Assembly (NCBI GenBank): GCA_946885735.1
Contig: CAMPGW010000056.1
Coordinates: 1-19,922, forward strand
Direction of reading: 5' to 3'
Origin: an uncultured Gammaproteobacteria bacterium
GTDB taxonomy: Bacteria > Pseudomonadota > Gammaproteobacteria > Xanthomonadales > Xanthomonadaceae
Length of the DNA: 19,922 nucleotides
Shown here: positions 1-6,531 of the stretch, piece after piece
Numbering within the stretch: the stretch's first letter is position 1
Layout: each line of letters starts with the position of its first letter
The notes under the pieces: generated by a model
The model's input: only the letters and a program-made list of their open reading frames with translations
Databases searched by the model: none
Told to the model about the DNA's origin: nothing
Made by a program: the position numbers and the translations under genes

Positions 1-2
1 AC

Positions 3-587
3 ACCCACGCCTTCCACAACGCGCTCAAGAACGCGATGCGCGAGGCGCCGGACGTGATCCTGATCGGCGAGATCCTGGACGCGACCACGATGGAGGCGGC
101 GATCGCCTTCGCCGAGACCGGCCACCTGTGCCTGGCCACGCTGCACTCCAACAACGCCGACCAGACGCTGGACCGCATCCTGAATTTCTTCCCGGAAGCG
201 GCGCACAAGAACGTGCTGATGAACCTGTCGCTGAACCTGAAGGCGGTGATCTCCCTGCGCCTGGTGGTCGGCAAGGACGGCAAGCGCATGCCGGCCAGCG
301 AGATCCTGATCAACACGCCGATGATCCGCGACCTGATCCGCCGCGGCGAGGTGCACGAGGTCAAGGACGCGATGGACAAGTCGCTGCAGGAAGGCATGCA
401 CACCTTCGACCAGTCGCTGTTCCGGATGTACAAGGACGGCAAGATCGACCTGGAGGAGGCGCTGCGCAAGGCCGATTCGCGTGATGGCCTGGCCTTGAAG
501 ATCCGTCTTGCCGAGGGGTCTAGCGGTGAGCACGATCCCTATGCCGACGTGTTCTCCTCCTCTACGGACGCTTCCGCCGGTTTCTGA
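3..587 (+). CDS. pilU: Twitching motility ATPase PilU, 3' part
   Basis: This is the C-terminal half of a secretion-superfamily ATPase that powers type IV pilus retraction as the accessory partner of PilT at the inner membrane. The frame is open from the window edge, so the N-terminal PAS-like domain and Walker A lie outside. Visible are the Walker B stretch (DVILIGE), the His box (GHLCLATLHSNNA), and the C-terminal regulatory part ending in a Ser/Thr-rich tail. The phrase FAETGHLCLATLHSNNADQ is typical of PilU rather than PilT. Two normally conserved positions differ: the Arg of the GE-I/M-RD motif is Leu (codon 75-77), and the Gln of SQRLV is Leu (codon 255-257). About 194 codons are present of a usual 370 to 380. 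The stop is followed 13 nt later by a large inverted repeat that could end the transcript. Confidence 0.93.
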   Translation, partial: THAFHNALKNAMREAPDVILIGEILDATTMEAAIAFAETGHLCLATLHSNNADQTLDRILNFFPEAAHKNVLMNLSLNLKAVISLRLVVGKDGKRMPASEILINTPMIRDLIRRGEVHEVKDAMDKSLQEGMHTFDQSLFRMYKDGKIDLEEALRKADSRDGLALKIRLAEGSSGEHDPYADVFSSSTDASAGF

Positions 588-600
588 CGTTGCTCGCGTC

Positions 601-736
601 GCCTTGTGGCGGCGCCGGCGGGTGGGGTGTCGCTGAGCCCCGATTCGACAGGGCCGTCCATGGCCAGTCAATCGGGCCGGGCGGCTTCCTGCCGCCCTTC
701 TCCGCGACACCCCACCCGCCGACACCGCCACAAGGC
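601..736. repeat. Nested palindromic intergenic element
   Basis: The outer arms, 601-633 and 704-736, are 33 nt each and complementary at 31 positions. Both mismatches are C-A if read from the + strand but G-U wobbles if transcribed from the - strand, so a - strand RNA would pair along the whole arm. Between the arms are two smaller stems: 639-645 with 670-676 (7 bp, enclosing a GGCC...GGCC pair at 652-665) and 679-685 with 691-697 (7 bp perfect, 5-nt loop). The predicted fold is a three-way junction. It sits between pilU and maiA and may serve as a terminator for pilU. The shape resembles a dispersed REP/BIME- or MITE-like repeat, but no second copy occurs in this window and no transposase is nearby. 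The open frame crossing it on the - strand does not look like a gene. Confidence 0.8.
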
Positions 737-778
737 GGGCAGGTCCACTGCGAACTGATGTAGAAGCAAACGCGGTGC

Positions 779-807
779 TTCAAAGGCTTGCGCGCGCAGC
801 GTAGGCT
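779..807 (+). promoter_or_regulatory. Weak candidate sigma70 promoter for maiA
   Basis: TTCAAA at 779-784 and TAGGCT at 802-807 are separated by 17 nt, in the short stretch between the palindromic element and maiA. The -35 matches consensus at 4 of 6 positions and the -10 at only 3 of 6, so this is a guess supported mainly by spacing and position. Confidence 0.25.
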
Positions 808-828
808 TCCCGCTCTTCCGGAGGGGCC

Positions 829-1485
829 ATGGACGAATCGCTGAAGCTGTATACCTACTGGCGGTCCAGTGCGGCGTATCGGGTGCGGATCGCGTTGAAC
901 CTGAAGGGGTTGGCGTACGAGAGCGTGTTCGTGCACCTGGTGAAGGACGAGCAGCATTCGCCGGACTTCGCCGAGCTCAATCCGCAGGAGCTGATCCCGG
1001 TGCTGCGGCATGGCGGGCGGGTGCTGACGCAGTCGCTGGCGATCATGGAATACCTGGACGAGGCCTTTCCGGAGAGTCCGCTGTTGCCCTCGGTGGCGCG
1101 CGACCGTCAGCGGACGCGGGCGATCGCGGCGATGGTGGCCTGCGACATCCATCCGCTCGGCAACCTGCGCGTGCAGCAATACCTGGAGCGCGAATTCGGC
1201 GCCACGCAGGAGCAGCGCGAGGCCTGGACGCGGCATTGGATCGGCAAGGGTTTCGAGGCGATCGAGCGCATGCTCGCCGACAGCCCCTCCACCGGCGAGT
1301 TCTGCGAGGGCGACCGCCCGACGGTCGCCGACTGCTGCCTGGTGCCGCAGGTCTACAACGCGCGGCGCTTCAAGCTGGACATGGCCGCGTTCCCGAACAT
1401 TGTGCGCATCGATGCGGCGTGTCGGGCGCTGGACGCGTTCGAGGCCGCACGCCCCGAACGCCAGCCCGACGCGCCCGCCGTCTAG
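829..1485 (+). CDS. maiA: Maleylacetoacetate isomerase (zeta-class GST)
   Basis: Glutathione-dependent cis-trans isomerisation of maleylacetoacetate to fumarylacetoacetate, the third ring-cleavage-side step of tyrosine catabolism, in the cytoplasm. The 218-residue protein has the zeta-class signature SSAAYRVRIALNLKG at residues 13-27 (the SSxxxRVRIAL motif, with the catalytic Ser pair), a thioredoxin-fold N-terminal half with the NPQELIPVL cis-Pro segment and QSLAIMEYLDE, and a helical C-terminal half containing ADCCLVPQVYNARRF. The length fits the family. ATG 829 is preceded by GGAGGGG a few bases upstream. The gene converges on fahA with 7 nt between the stops, completing a pathway otherwise encoded on the opposite strand. 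Because it lies outside the hppD-hmgA-fahA operon it needs its own promoter. Confidence 0.95.
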   Translation: MDESLKLYTYWRSSAAYRVRIALNLKGLAYESVFVHLVKDEQHSPDFAELNPQELIPVLRHGGRVLTQSLAIMEYLDEAFPESPLLPSVARDRQRTRAIAAMVACDIHPLGNLRVQQYLEREFGATQEQREAWTRHWIGKGFEAIERMLADSPSTGEFCEGDRPTVADCCLVPQVYNARRFKLDMAAFPNIVRIDAACRALDAFEAARPERQPDAPAV

Positions 1486-1492
1486 GCTCCGG

Positions 1493-2488
1493 TCAGGGCG
1501 TCGAGATACGCTGCTCGATGGCGCCGAACACCGACACGCCTGAGCGATCGAGCATCTCGATCCGCACGGTGTCGCCGTACGTCATGAAGGGCGTGCTCGG
1601 CTTGCCGTCGCGCAAGGTCTCGACGGTGCGCAGTTCCGCGAAGCAGGACGCGCCGAGGGATGTGTCCTCGTTGGCGACGGTGCCGCTGCCGACGATCGTT
1701 CCGGCCGACAGGGGCCGGGTCTTCGCCACGTGCGCCACCAGCTGGGCGAAGTCGAACTGCATGTCCACGCCGGCCTCGGGCGCGCCGAACCACTTGCCAT
1801 TGACGTGCGTGAGCAGGGGCAGGTGCACCTTGTTGTCGCGCCAGGCTTCGCCGAGTTCGTCGGGGGTGACGAACACCGGGCTCAGCGCCGAGCGCGGCTT
1901 GGATTGGAGGAAGCCGAAACCCTTGGCCAATTCGGCGGGGATCAGGTTGCGCAAGGACACGTCGTTGACCAGGCCGACCAGTTGGATGTGCTGCGCGGCC
2001 TCCTCCGGCGTGACGGCCATCGGCACGTCGTCGGTGATGATTACCACCTCCGCCTCCAGGTCGATGCCGTAGGCCTCGTCCGGCACGCGCACCGGGTCGC
2101 GCGGCCCGAGGAAGCCGGCGCTGGTCGCCTGGTACATCAGCGGATCGGTGTAGAAGCTCTCGGGCACCTCGGCGCCGCGCGCCTTGCGCACGCGCGCGAC
2201 GTGCGGCAGGTAGGCGCTGCCGTCGACGAACTCGTAGGCGCGTGGCAGCGGCGAGGCCAGCGCGGCGAAGTCCACGGCGAACACCGGCTCGCCGTTGACG
2301 GTTTCGGCCGGGCTGAGGTTGAGCACCTCGTAGATCGCATTCAGGCGCGGCGCGGTGGACTGCCATTCCTCGAGCGCGCGCTGCAGCGTCGGCGCGATGC
2401 CGGTGGCCTTCACCGCCTTCGACAGGTCGCGCGAGACGACGATCAGCGTGCCGTCGCGGCCGCCTTCCTTCAACGAACCGAGCTTCAT
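1493..2488 (-). CDS. fahA: Fumarylacetoacetate hydrolase
   Basis: Final step of tyrosine catabolism: hydrolysis of fumarylacetoacetate to fumarate and acetoacetate, metal-dependent and cytoplasmic. The 331-residue protein starts MKLGSLKEGGRDGTLIVVS, typical of the short bacterial form with a reduced N-terminal domain, followed by the FAH beta-sandwich. Likely metal ligands are D115 (FYTDPLMYQ), E145 and E147 (DLEAEVV) and D176 (LVNDVSLR), matching the D/E/E/D set of the family. The segment after D115 reads MYQATSAGFLG and has no counterpart of the catalytic His of the mammalian enzyme. AGGGGAAG lies just upstream of the ATG. It is the last gene of the operon, 34 nt after hmgA. A related ring-cleavage hydrolase function is possible, but the neighbours argue for FahA. 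Confidence 0.92.
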   Translation of the reverse strand: MKLGSLKEGGRDGTLIVVSRDLSKAVKATGIAPTLQRALEEWQSTAPRLNAIYEVLNLSPAETVNGEPVFAVDFAALASPLPRAYEFVDGSAYLPHVARVRKARGAEVPESFYTDPLMYQATSAGFLGPRDPVRVPDEAYGIDLEAEVVIITDDVPMAVTPEEAAQHIQLVGLVNDVSLRNLIPAELAKGFGFLQSKPRSALSPVFVTPDELGEAWRDNKVHLPLLTHVNGKWFGAPEAGVDMQFDFAQLVAHVAKTRPLSAGTIVGSGTVANEDTSLGASCFAELRTVETLRDGKPSTPFMTYGDTVRIEMLDRSGVSVFGAIEQRISTP

Positions 2489-2522
2489 CCGTGCTTCCCC
2501 TGCGATCGCGAGGCCGGGCGCA

Positions 2523-3812
2523 TCAGGCGCGATCCGGCGTGAAGTTGCGCTTCAGCCCCTGCCAGCAGGCCTGGTAGTCCTTCTGCCGGTGCGCGGCGTC
2601 TAGCGCCTGCGCGGCCGGACGGATGACGTGCCGCGACTCGAACATGAAGGCCATCGTGTCCTTGACCACATCGGGCCTGGACAGGTCGGCGTTCGAGGCC
2701 TTCTCGAAGGTCGCCGCGTCCGGCCCGTGCCCGGTCATCGAATTGTGCAGCGAGGCGCCTCCCGGCGAAAAGCCTTCCGCCTTGGCGTCGTAGGCGCCAT
2801 GCACCAGGCCCATGAACTCGCTGGCGATGTTGCGGTGGAACCACGGCGGGCGGAAGGTGTCCTGCGCGACCAGCCAGCGCGGCGGGAAGATCACGAAGTC
2901 GATGTTGCTCACGCCCTCGCTGTCGCTGGGCGAATGCAGCACCAGGAAGATGCTCGGGTCCGGGTGGTCGTAGCTGATCGAGCCGATGGTGTTGAAGCGG
3001 CGCAGGTCGTACTTGCTCGGCGCGTAGTTGCCGTGCCAGGCGACGACGTCGAGCGGCGTATGGCCGATGTCGGCGCGCCACAGCCCGCCCTGGAACTTGG
3101 CGACGAGCTCGAACGATCCCTCGCGGTCCTCGTAGGCCGCGACCGGCGACTGGAAGTCGCGCGGGTTCGCCAGTCCGTTGCTGCCGATCGGACCGAGGTC
3201 GGGCAGCTTGAACATGGCGCCGAAGTTCTCGCATACATAGCCGCGCGCCGCGCCGTCGGGCAGCGACACGCTGAAGCGCAGGCCGCGCGGGACCAGCGCG
3301 ATCTCCTGCGGCTCGACCTCGAGCACACCCATCTCGGTGGCGATGCGCAGGCGGCCCTGCTGCGGCACGATCAGCAGCTCGCCGTCCGCGTCGTAGAAGT
3401 AGCGCCCGTCCATGTCCTTGTTGGCGGCGTACAAGTGCACGCCGAGGCCGCCGGCGGAGGGTCCGCCGTTGCCGGCCATGGTGAACAAGCCGTCCAGCCA
3501 GTCCGTGGGCGCCGCAGGCATCGGCAGCGGGTTCCAGCGCAGCTGGTCCGGCGTCACCGGGCCGGCGTTGAAGTCGTTGTGGAAGGTCGTGTGCGCGAGC
3601 TGCGAGAACGGCCCGTGCATCGCCGCGGGGCGGATCCGATACAGCCAGCTGCGCCGGTTGCTGTGCCGCGGCGCGGTGAAGGCGGTGCCGCTCACCTGCT
3701 CGGCGTACAGGCCGTACGGCGCCTTCTGCGGCGAGTTGCGGCCTACCGGCAGGGCTCCGGGCAACGCCTCGGTGGCGAACTCGTTGCCGAAGCCGGACTG
3801 GTAGGCCGGCAT
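2523..3812 (-). CDS. hmgA: Homogentisate 1,2-dioxygenase
   Basis: Fe(II) ring-cleaving dioxygenase converting homogentisate to maleylacetoacetate. The start [22 protein letters not shown] is the characteristic N terminus, so ATG 3812 is chosen although the frame stays open much further upstream through hppD. The 429-residue length is normal. Iron ligands are H326 and E332 in the [13 protein letters not shown] segment and H362 in TGHGPD; H283 in YDHPD is the likely acid/base His. Spacing among these four matches well-studied bacterial and human enzymes. The ATG follows the hppD stop by 2 nt, implying translational coupling; a GGGGTG stretch about 10 nt upstream may serve as ribosome binding site. 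Loss of this enzyme would be expected to give homogentisate-derived brown pigment. Confidence 0.97.
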   Translation of the reverse strand: MPAYQSGFGNEFATEALPGALPVGRNSPQKAPYGLYAEQVSGTAFTAPRHSNRRSWLYRIRPAAMHGPFSQLAHTTFHNDFNAGPVTPDQLRWNPLPMPAAPTDWLDGLFTMAGNGGPSAGGLGVHLYAANKDMDGRYFYDADGELLIVPQQGRLRIATEMGVLEVEPQEIALVPRGLRFSVSLPDGAARGYVCENFGAMFKLPDLGPIGSNGLANPRDFQSPVAAYEDREGSFELVAKFQGGLWRADIGHTPLDVVAWHGNYAPSKYDLRRFNTIGSISYDHPDPSIFLVLHSPSDSEGVSNIDFVIFPPRWLVAQDTFRPPWFHRNIASEFMGLVHGAYDAKAEGFSPGGASLHNSMTGHGPDAATFEKASNADLSRPDVVKDTMAFMFESRHVIRPAAQALDAAHRQKDYQACWQGLKRNFTPDRA

Positions 3813-3814
3813 GG

Positions 3815-4894
3815 TCACAGCACCCCGCGCCGCATCTGGTCGCGCTCGATGGACTCGAACAGGGCCTGGAAGTTGCCCTCGCCGAAGCCCTCGTTGCCCT
3901 TGCGCTGGATGATCTCGAAGAAGATCGGGCCGATCGCGTTCTGGGTGAAGATCTGCAGCAGCTTGCGCTGCTTGGTTTCGGGGTCGGCGTCGATCAGGAT
4001 CTTGTTGGCGCGCAGGCGCGGCACGTCCTCGCCGTGGTTGGGCACGCGCTCGTCGATCACGTCGAAGTAGGTGTCCGGCGTGTCCAGGAACTCCACGCCC
4101 TTCGCCCGCATCGCCTCGACCGTCGTGTAGATGTCGTCGGTGAAGCAGGCGATGTGCTGGATGCCCTCGCCCTTGTAGGCGTCGAGGTACTCGTTGATCT
4201 GGCTCTTGGGGTCGTTGGACTCGTTGAGCGGGATGCGCACGATGCCGTCCGGCGCGGTCATCGCCTTGGACACCAGGCCGGTCTTCACGCCCTTGATGTC
4301 GAAGTAGCGGATCTCGCGGAAGTTGAACAGGCGCTCGTAGTAGTCCGACCACTTCTGCATGTTGCCGAAGTAGAGGTTGTGGGTCAGGTGGTCGATGAAG
4401 GTCAGCCCGAACCCGACCGGGTTCAGGTCGGCGCCCTCGATGGCGACGTACTCGGTCGCGTACACATCCTGGCCCGACGGCACCAGGTAGAGCATGCAGT
4501 CGCCGATGCCCTTCACCTTCGGCACCGCGATCGCGCCGTCGCGCACGAGCGCCTCGCCGCCATTGCCCTTCACCGTGCGGGCGACCTCGTCCACCGGCTG
4601 GGTGAAGCGAATGGCGAAGCCGCAGGCGCAGGGACCGTGCTGCGCCGCGAATTCGGCGGCGAAGCCGACCGGCTCCTCGTTGAGCAGGAAGTTGACGCCG
4701 CCCTGCCGGTACACGGTGATGGCGCGGTCGCGATGGCGCAGCACCGCGCTGAAGCCCATCCGCGTGAAGAGATCGTGCAGCGCCTGGCGGCCGGTCGCAT
4801 CGGGCGCGGCGAACTCGACGAACTCGAAGCCGTCGATGCCCATCGGGTTGGCGAAGGTGGTCGGCTGCATGCCGAGGTTGGGTTGTGCGCTCAT
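3815..4894 (-). CDS. hppD: 4-Hydroxyphenylpyruvate dioxygenase
   Basis: Fe(II)-dependent conversion of 4-hydroxyphenylpyruvate to homogentisate, first gene of the tyrosine operon. The 359-residue protein has two VOC-fold halves. Iron ligands are H169 ([10 protein letters not shown]), H247 ([13 protein letters not shown]) and E327 ([11 protein letters not shown]), and the [15 protein letters not shown] tail is diagnostic. ATG 4894 is selected because AGGAG lies 7 to 8 nt upstream and the protein then begins like its family; the same frame remains open to beyond 5800 without coding sense, as it runs antisense through the regulator. It is followed by hmgA after 2 nt. Transcription probably starts from the promoter at 4946-4976, which carries a palindromic operator. 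Confidence 0.97.
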   Translation of the reverse strand: MSAQPNLGMQPTTFANPMGIDGFEFVEFAAPDATGRQALHDLFTRMGFSAVLRHRDRAITVYRQGGVNFLLNEEPVGFAAEFAAQHGPCACGFAIRFTQPVDEVARTVKGNGGEALVRDGAIAVPKVKGIGDCMLYLVPSGQDVYATEYVAIEGADLNPVGFGLTFIDHLTHNLYFGNMQKWSDYYERLFNFREIRYFDIKGVKTGLVSKAMTAPDGIVRIPLNESNDPKSQINEYLDAYKGEGIQHIACFTDDIYTTVEAMRAKGVEFLDTPDTYFDVIDERVPNHGEDVPRLRANKILIDADPETKQRKLLQIFTQNAIGPIFFEIIQRKGNEGFGEGNFQALFESIERDQMRRGVL

Positions 4895-4949
4895 GGTCCG
4901 CTCCTGCGTTGCCGGCGCCCGCGGGGACTTGCGGGCGAGGCCGTGATTA

Positions 4950-4955
4950 TATAGT
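4950..4955 (+). promoter_or_regulatory. Candidate -10 of marR, leaderless arrangement
   Basis: TATAGT ends 5 nt before the first ATG of the regulator, which would place the transcript start at or beside the start codon. The upstream TTGCGG at 4929-4934 is a poor -35 with a 15-nt spacer. There is no Shine-Dalgarno sequence before 4961, 4970 or 4982. This favours a leaderless message but does not prove it. Confidence 0.4.
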
Positions 4956-4967
4956 TTCATATGAAAC
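4954..4967. promoter_or_regulatory. Palindromic operator, probable MarR-family binding site
   Basis: GTTTCATATGAAAC is a perfect 14-bp palindrome. It fills the spacer of the divergent hppD promoter and includes the ATG (4961-4963) of the MarR-family gene. Size and symmetry suit a winged-helix dimer. Binding here should block RNA polymerase at hppD and also interfere with expression of the regulator itself. That the neighbouring protein binds it is inferred from position. Confidence 0.65.
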
Positions 4968-5455
4968 CAATGGCAAGCCCGATGACCCGCGAACCCGCCG
5001 CCGCCGAGCACGCCGTGCTCGAGCTGGACCGTTTCCTGCCCTACCGGCTGTCGGTGCTGTCGAACCGGATCAGCCAGGACATCGCCCGCCTCTACGCCGA
5101 TCGCTTCGGCCTGGGCATCACCCAGTGGCGGATCCTGGCGGTGCTGGGGCGTTATCCCGACCTGTCGGCCACCGAACTGGCCGAGCGCACCGCCATGGAC
5201 AAGGTCGCCGTCAGTCGCGCCGTCGCCGGCCTGCTCGAAGGCGGGCTGTTGCGGCGACGGTTGCACGGAGCGGATCGCCGGCGCTCGCGCCTGGAGCTGT
5301 CGGCGCGCGGCTACCGCGTGTACGACGAGATCGCCCCGCTGGCCCTGGACTACGAGGCGCGGCTGCTGGCCACGCTCGATCCCGATGAGCGCCACGCACT
5401 GCTGGGACTGCTCGAAAAGCTCGACGCGGGGGAGCGCGCGTCTCGACAAACCTGA
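4961..5455 (+). CDS. MarR-family regulator, probable tyrosine-catabolism repressor
   Basis: Winged-helix dimeric DNA-binding protein of 164 residues, divergent from hppD. An N-terminal dimerisation helix (LDRFLPYRLSVLSNRISQD) is followed by helix-turn-helix elements (ITQWRILAVL, LSATELAERTAMDKVAVSRAVAGL) and the MarR wing (RRLHGADRRRSRLELSARG, with the conserved D-R-R), then C-terminal helices (EIAPLALDYEARLLATLDPDERHALLGLLEKL). The start is uncertain: ATG 4961 lies inside the palindrome, and in-frame ATGs follow at 4970 and 4982, all without a clear ribosome binding site. The likely role is repression of hppD-hmgA-fahA and autorepression, relieved by a pathway intermediate such as homogentisate or 4-hydroxyphenylpyruvate. 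Proteins of this family play that part in other gammaproteobacteria, but the ligand here is unknown. Confidence 0.88.
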   Translation: MKPMASPMTREPAAAEHAVLELDRFLPYRLSVLSNRISQDIARLYADRFGLGITQWRILAVLGRYPDLSATELAERTAMDKVAVSRAVAGLLEGGLLRRRLHGADRRRSRLELSARGYRVYDEIAPLALDYEARLLATLDPDERHALLGLLEKLDAGERASRQT

Positions 5456-5542
5456 ACCTATGCCAACGCAAGCCTTGGCCCCCGGCGACAGGCGACCTAC
5501 CATCGGTCGCTCAGCCAGCCGTAAGAGATTGCCGAAGGGACG

Positions 5543-5929
5543 ATGGAGGAGACGATCCCCGACGAAGTGCGTCGCTTCGTGCTCACCAGTATTCCGACGG
5601 TGCCGCACCTGGAGACGCTGTTGCTGATGTGGCGCGATCCCCGCGACGGCTGGACCGTCGAGGAGATCGCCCAGCGTCTGTACGTCCCCCCTTCGGTTGC
5701 GCAGGGGCTGGCCCAGGATCTTTGCGGCGCCGAACTCGTGGATTGCGAAGGGGAACCGGCGTTGTTTCGCGCCCGGCGCGAGCCCGAGCGCCTGATGCAC
5801 CTCATCGTCGGCCTCGACCGTGCCTACACCCGGCACCTGCGCGAAGTCACCCGGCTGATCCACTCCAACGTGGACCGCCGCGCCGAACGCTTCAAGCAAG
5901 CCTTCACGTGGAAGAAGAAGGACCCATGA
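5543..5929 (+). CDS. Small winged-helix-like protein of unknown function
   Basis: Not assignable to a named family. The 128-residue protein has a central segment (DGWTVEEIAQRLYVPPSVAQGL and on to GAELVDCEGEPALFRAR) that reads as helix-turn-helix plus wing: an acidic TVEEIAxRL helix, a second helix with PPSVAQ, then a short beta hairpin. A helical C terminus (ERLMHLIVGLDRAYTRHLREVTRLIHSN) and a basic tail ending WKKKDP follow. A fair ribosome binding site (GAAGGGA) precedes the ATG. Its stop overlaps the next start by 4 nt (ATGA), so it is translated with the two membrane proteins that follow. It could be a transcriptional regulator of the trio or an adaptor that binds the membrane proteins. 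Confidence 0.75.
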   Translation: MEETIPDEVRRFVLTSIPTVPHLETLLLMWRDPRDGWTVEEIAQRLYVPPSVAQGLAQDLCGAELVDCEGEPALFRARREPERLMHLIVGLDRAYTRHLREVTRLIHSNVDRRAERFKQAFTWKKKDP

Positions 5930-6186
5930 TGGCCTCGATCATCTACGCCCTTTGCGCCCTGATGAGCCTGGGGATCGCCTTGCTGCTCTGGCGACACCAC
6001 GCCCGCACCCGCTCGCGCCTGCTGTACTGGTGCGCGCTGTGTTTCTCGGGGCTGACCGTCAACAACGTGCTGCTGGTCATCGACAAGCTGGTCGACTCGG
6101 CGGGCGACCTCTCGCTGGTGCGCCAGGTCGCGGCCCTGCTCTCGCTGTGCGTGATCCTGTTCGGCCTGACCTGGGAGGAAGAATGA
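5926..6186 (+). CDS. Small membrane protein, DUF5985-like
   Basis: An 86-residue hydrophobic protein with three likely membrane segments (about residues 5-21, 31-53 and 64-82), a basic loop (RHHARTRSR) and an acidic C terminus (WEEE). The pattern of a Trp and basic residues followed by an aromatic helix ending in LTVNNVLL resembles what I recall of DUF5985 proteins, and it recurs in the next gene, so the two look like paralogs. The start overlaps the preceding stop by 4 nt; a GAAGAAGAAGGA ribosome binding site lies in the upstream gene. A second ATG at 5929 is equally possible. Function is unknown. Confidence 0.75.
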   Translation: MMASIIYALCALMSLGIALLLWRHHARTRSRLLYWCALCFSGLTVNNVLLVIDKLVDSAGDLSLVRQVAALLSLCVILFGLTWEEE

Positions 6187-6464
6187 GCAGCCCACTCCTC
6201 ACCGGCGCCATCGTCCTGGCCTCGGCCCTGGTCGCCCTGCATTTCCTGCGCTTCTGGAAGTCCACGCGCGACGGCTTCTTCCTCTACTTCGCGCTGTCGT
6301 TCGCGATCCAGGCCGCGCAGTGGCTGCACTCCGGCGTGTACACCGGCACCAGCGAATACTCCCCGGTCTACTACCTGGTCCGCTTGCTGGCTTACGGCCT
6401 GATCGCCTACGCGATCCTGCGGCGCAACTTCGGTCGCGCCACCCCGCCCGTCGCCGAACGCTGA
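6183..6464 (+). CDS. Small membrane protein, DUF5985-like paralog
   Basis: A 93-residue protein with three predicted membrane helices (about residues 4-22, 31-50 and 62-80). The segment LRFWKSTRDGFFLYFALSF is the best match to the DUF5985 motif as I remember it. It shares the layout helix, charged R/K-rich turn, aromatic helix, helix with the preceding gene. The ATGA overlap with that gene, and GGAGG a few bases upstream, imply coupled synthesis in similar amounts, as for a hetero-oligomer. A strong hairpin follows 4 nt after the stop. Function is unknown. Confidence 0.78.
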   Translation: MSSPLLTGAIVLASALVALHFLRFWKSTRDGFFLYFALSFAIQAAQWLHSGVYTGTSEYSPVYYLVRLLAYGLIAYAILRRNFGRATPPVAER

Positions 6465-6468
6465 AACG

Positions 6469-6497
6469 CCGAACGGCCGCGCGAGGCGGCCGTTCGG
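6469..6497. terminator. Hairpin after the unknown trio
   Basis: A 12-bp perfect stem (6469-6480 with 6486-6497) with a 5-nt loop lies in the 67-nt gap between convergent genes. There is no T tract on the + strand side, so intrinsic termination would be imperfect. It could protect the 3' ends of both converging messages. Confidence 0.55.
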
Positions 6498-6507
6498 GGG
6501 AACCGCT

Positions 6508-6526
6508 GCGGGCCGTCACGGCCCGC
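6508..6526. terminator. Second hairpin between convergent genes
   Basis: A 7-bp perfect stem (6508-6514 with 6520-6526) and a 5-nt loop, 10 nt from the first hairpin and 5 nt beyond the transporter stop codon. No T tract on either side. Together the two hairpins probably form a bidirectional 3'-end signal. Confidence 0.45.
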
Positions 6527-6531
6527 GTGGG

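Larger units (their letters stand above)
4946..4976 (-). promoter_or_regulatory. Promoter of the hppD-hmgA-fahA operon
   Basis: Read on the - strand, TTGCCA (4976-4971, 5 of 6 to the -35 consensus) is followed after 17 nt by TATATA (4953-4948), or after 19 nt by a perfect TATAAT (4951-4946). The predicted start of transcription near 4940 gives a leader of roughly 45 nt before the hppD ATG. The 17-nt spacer is almost filled by the palindrome at 4954-4967. The A+T-rich patch stands out sharply from its surroundings. Confidence 0.7.

Noticed and set aside
562..1236. A 224-residue - strand open frame spanning the palindromic element.
   Set aside because: It is the element plus the antisense of maiA; such frames arise from the repeat and show no protein-like features.
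3813..4352. An N-terminal extension of hmgA overlapping hppD.
   Set aside because: The added 180 residues are a frame-shifted, Arg-rich reading of hppD; the HmgA family begins [12 protein letters not shown].
4895..5899. The hppD frame stays open on the - strand for about 1 kb upstream, giving a 694-residue reading.
   Set aside because: The extension runs antisense through the MarR and winged-helix genes and has the composition of a shadow frame; a ribosome binding site and family N terminus mark the true start at 4894.
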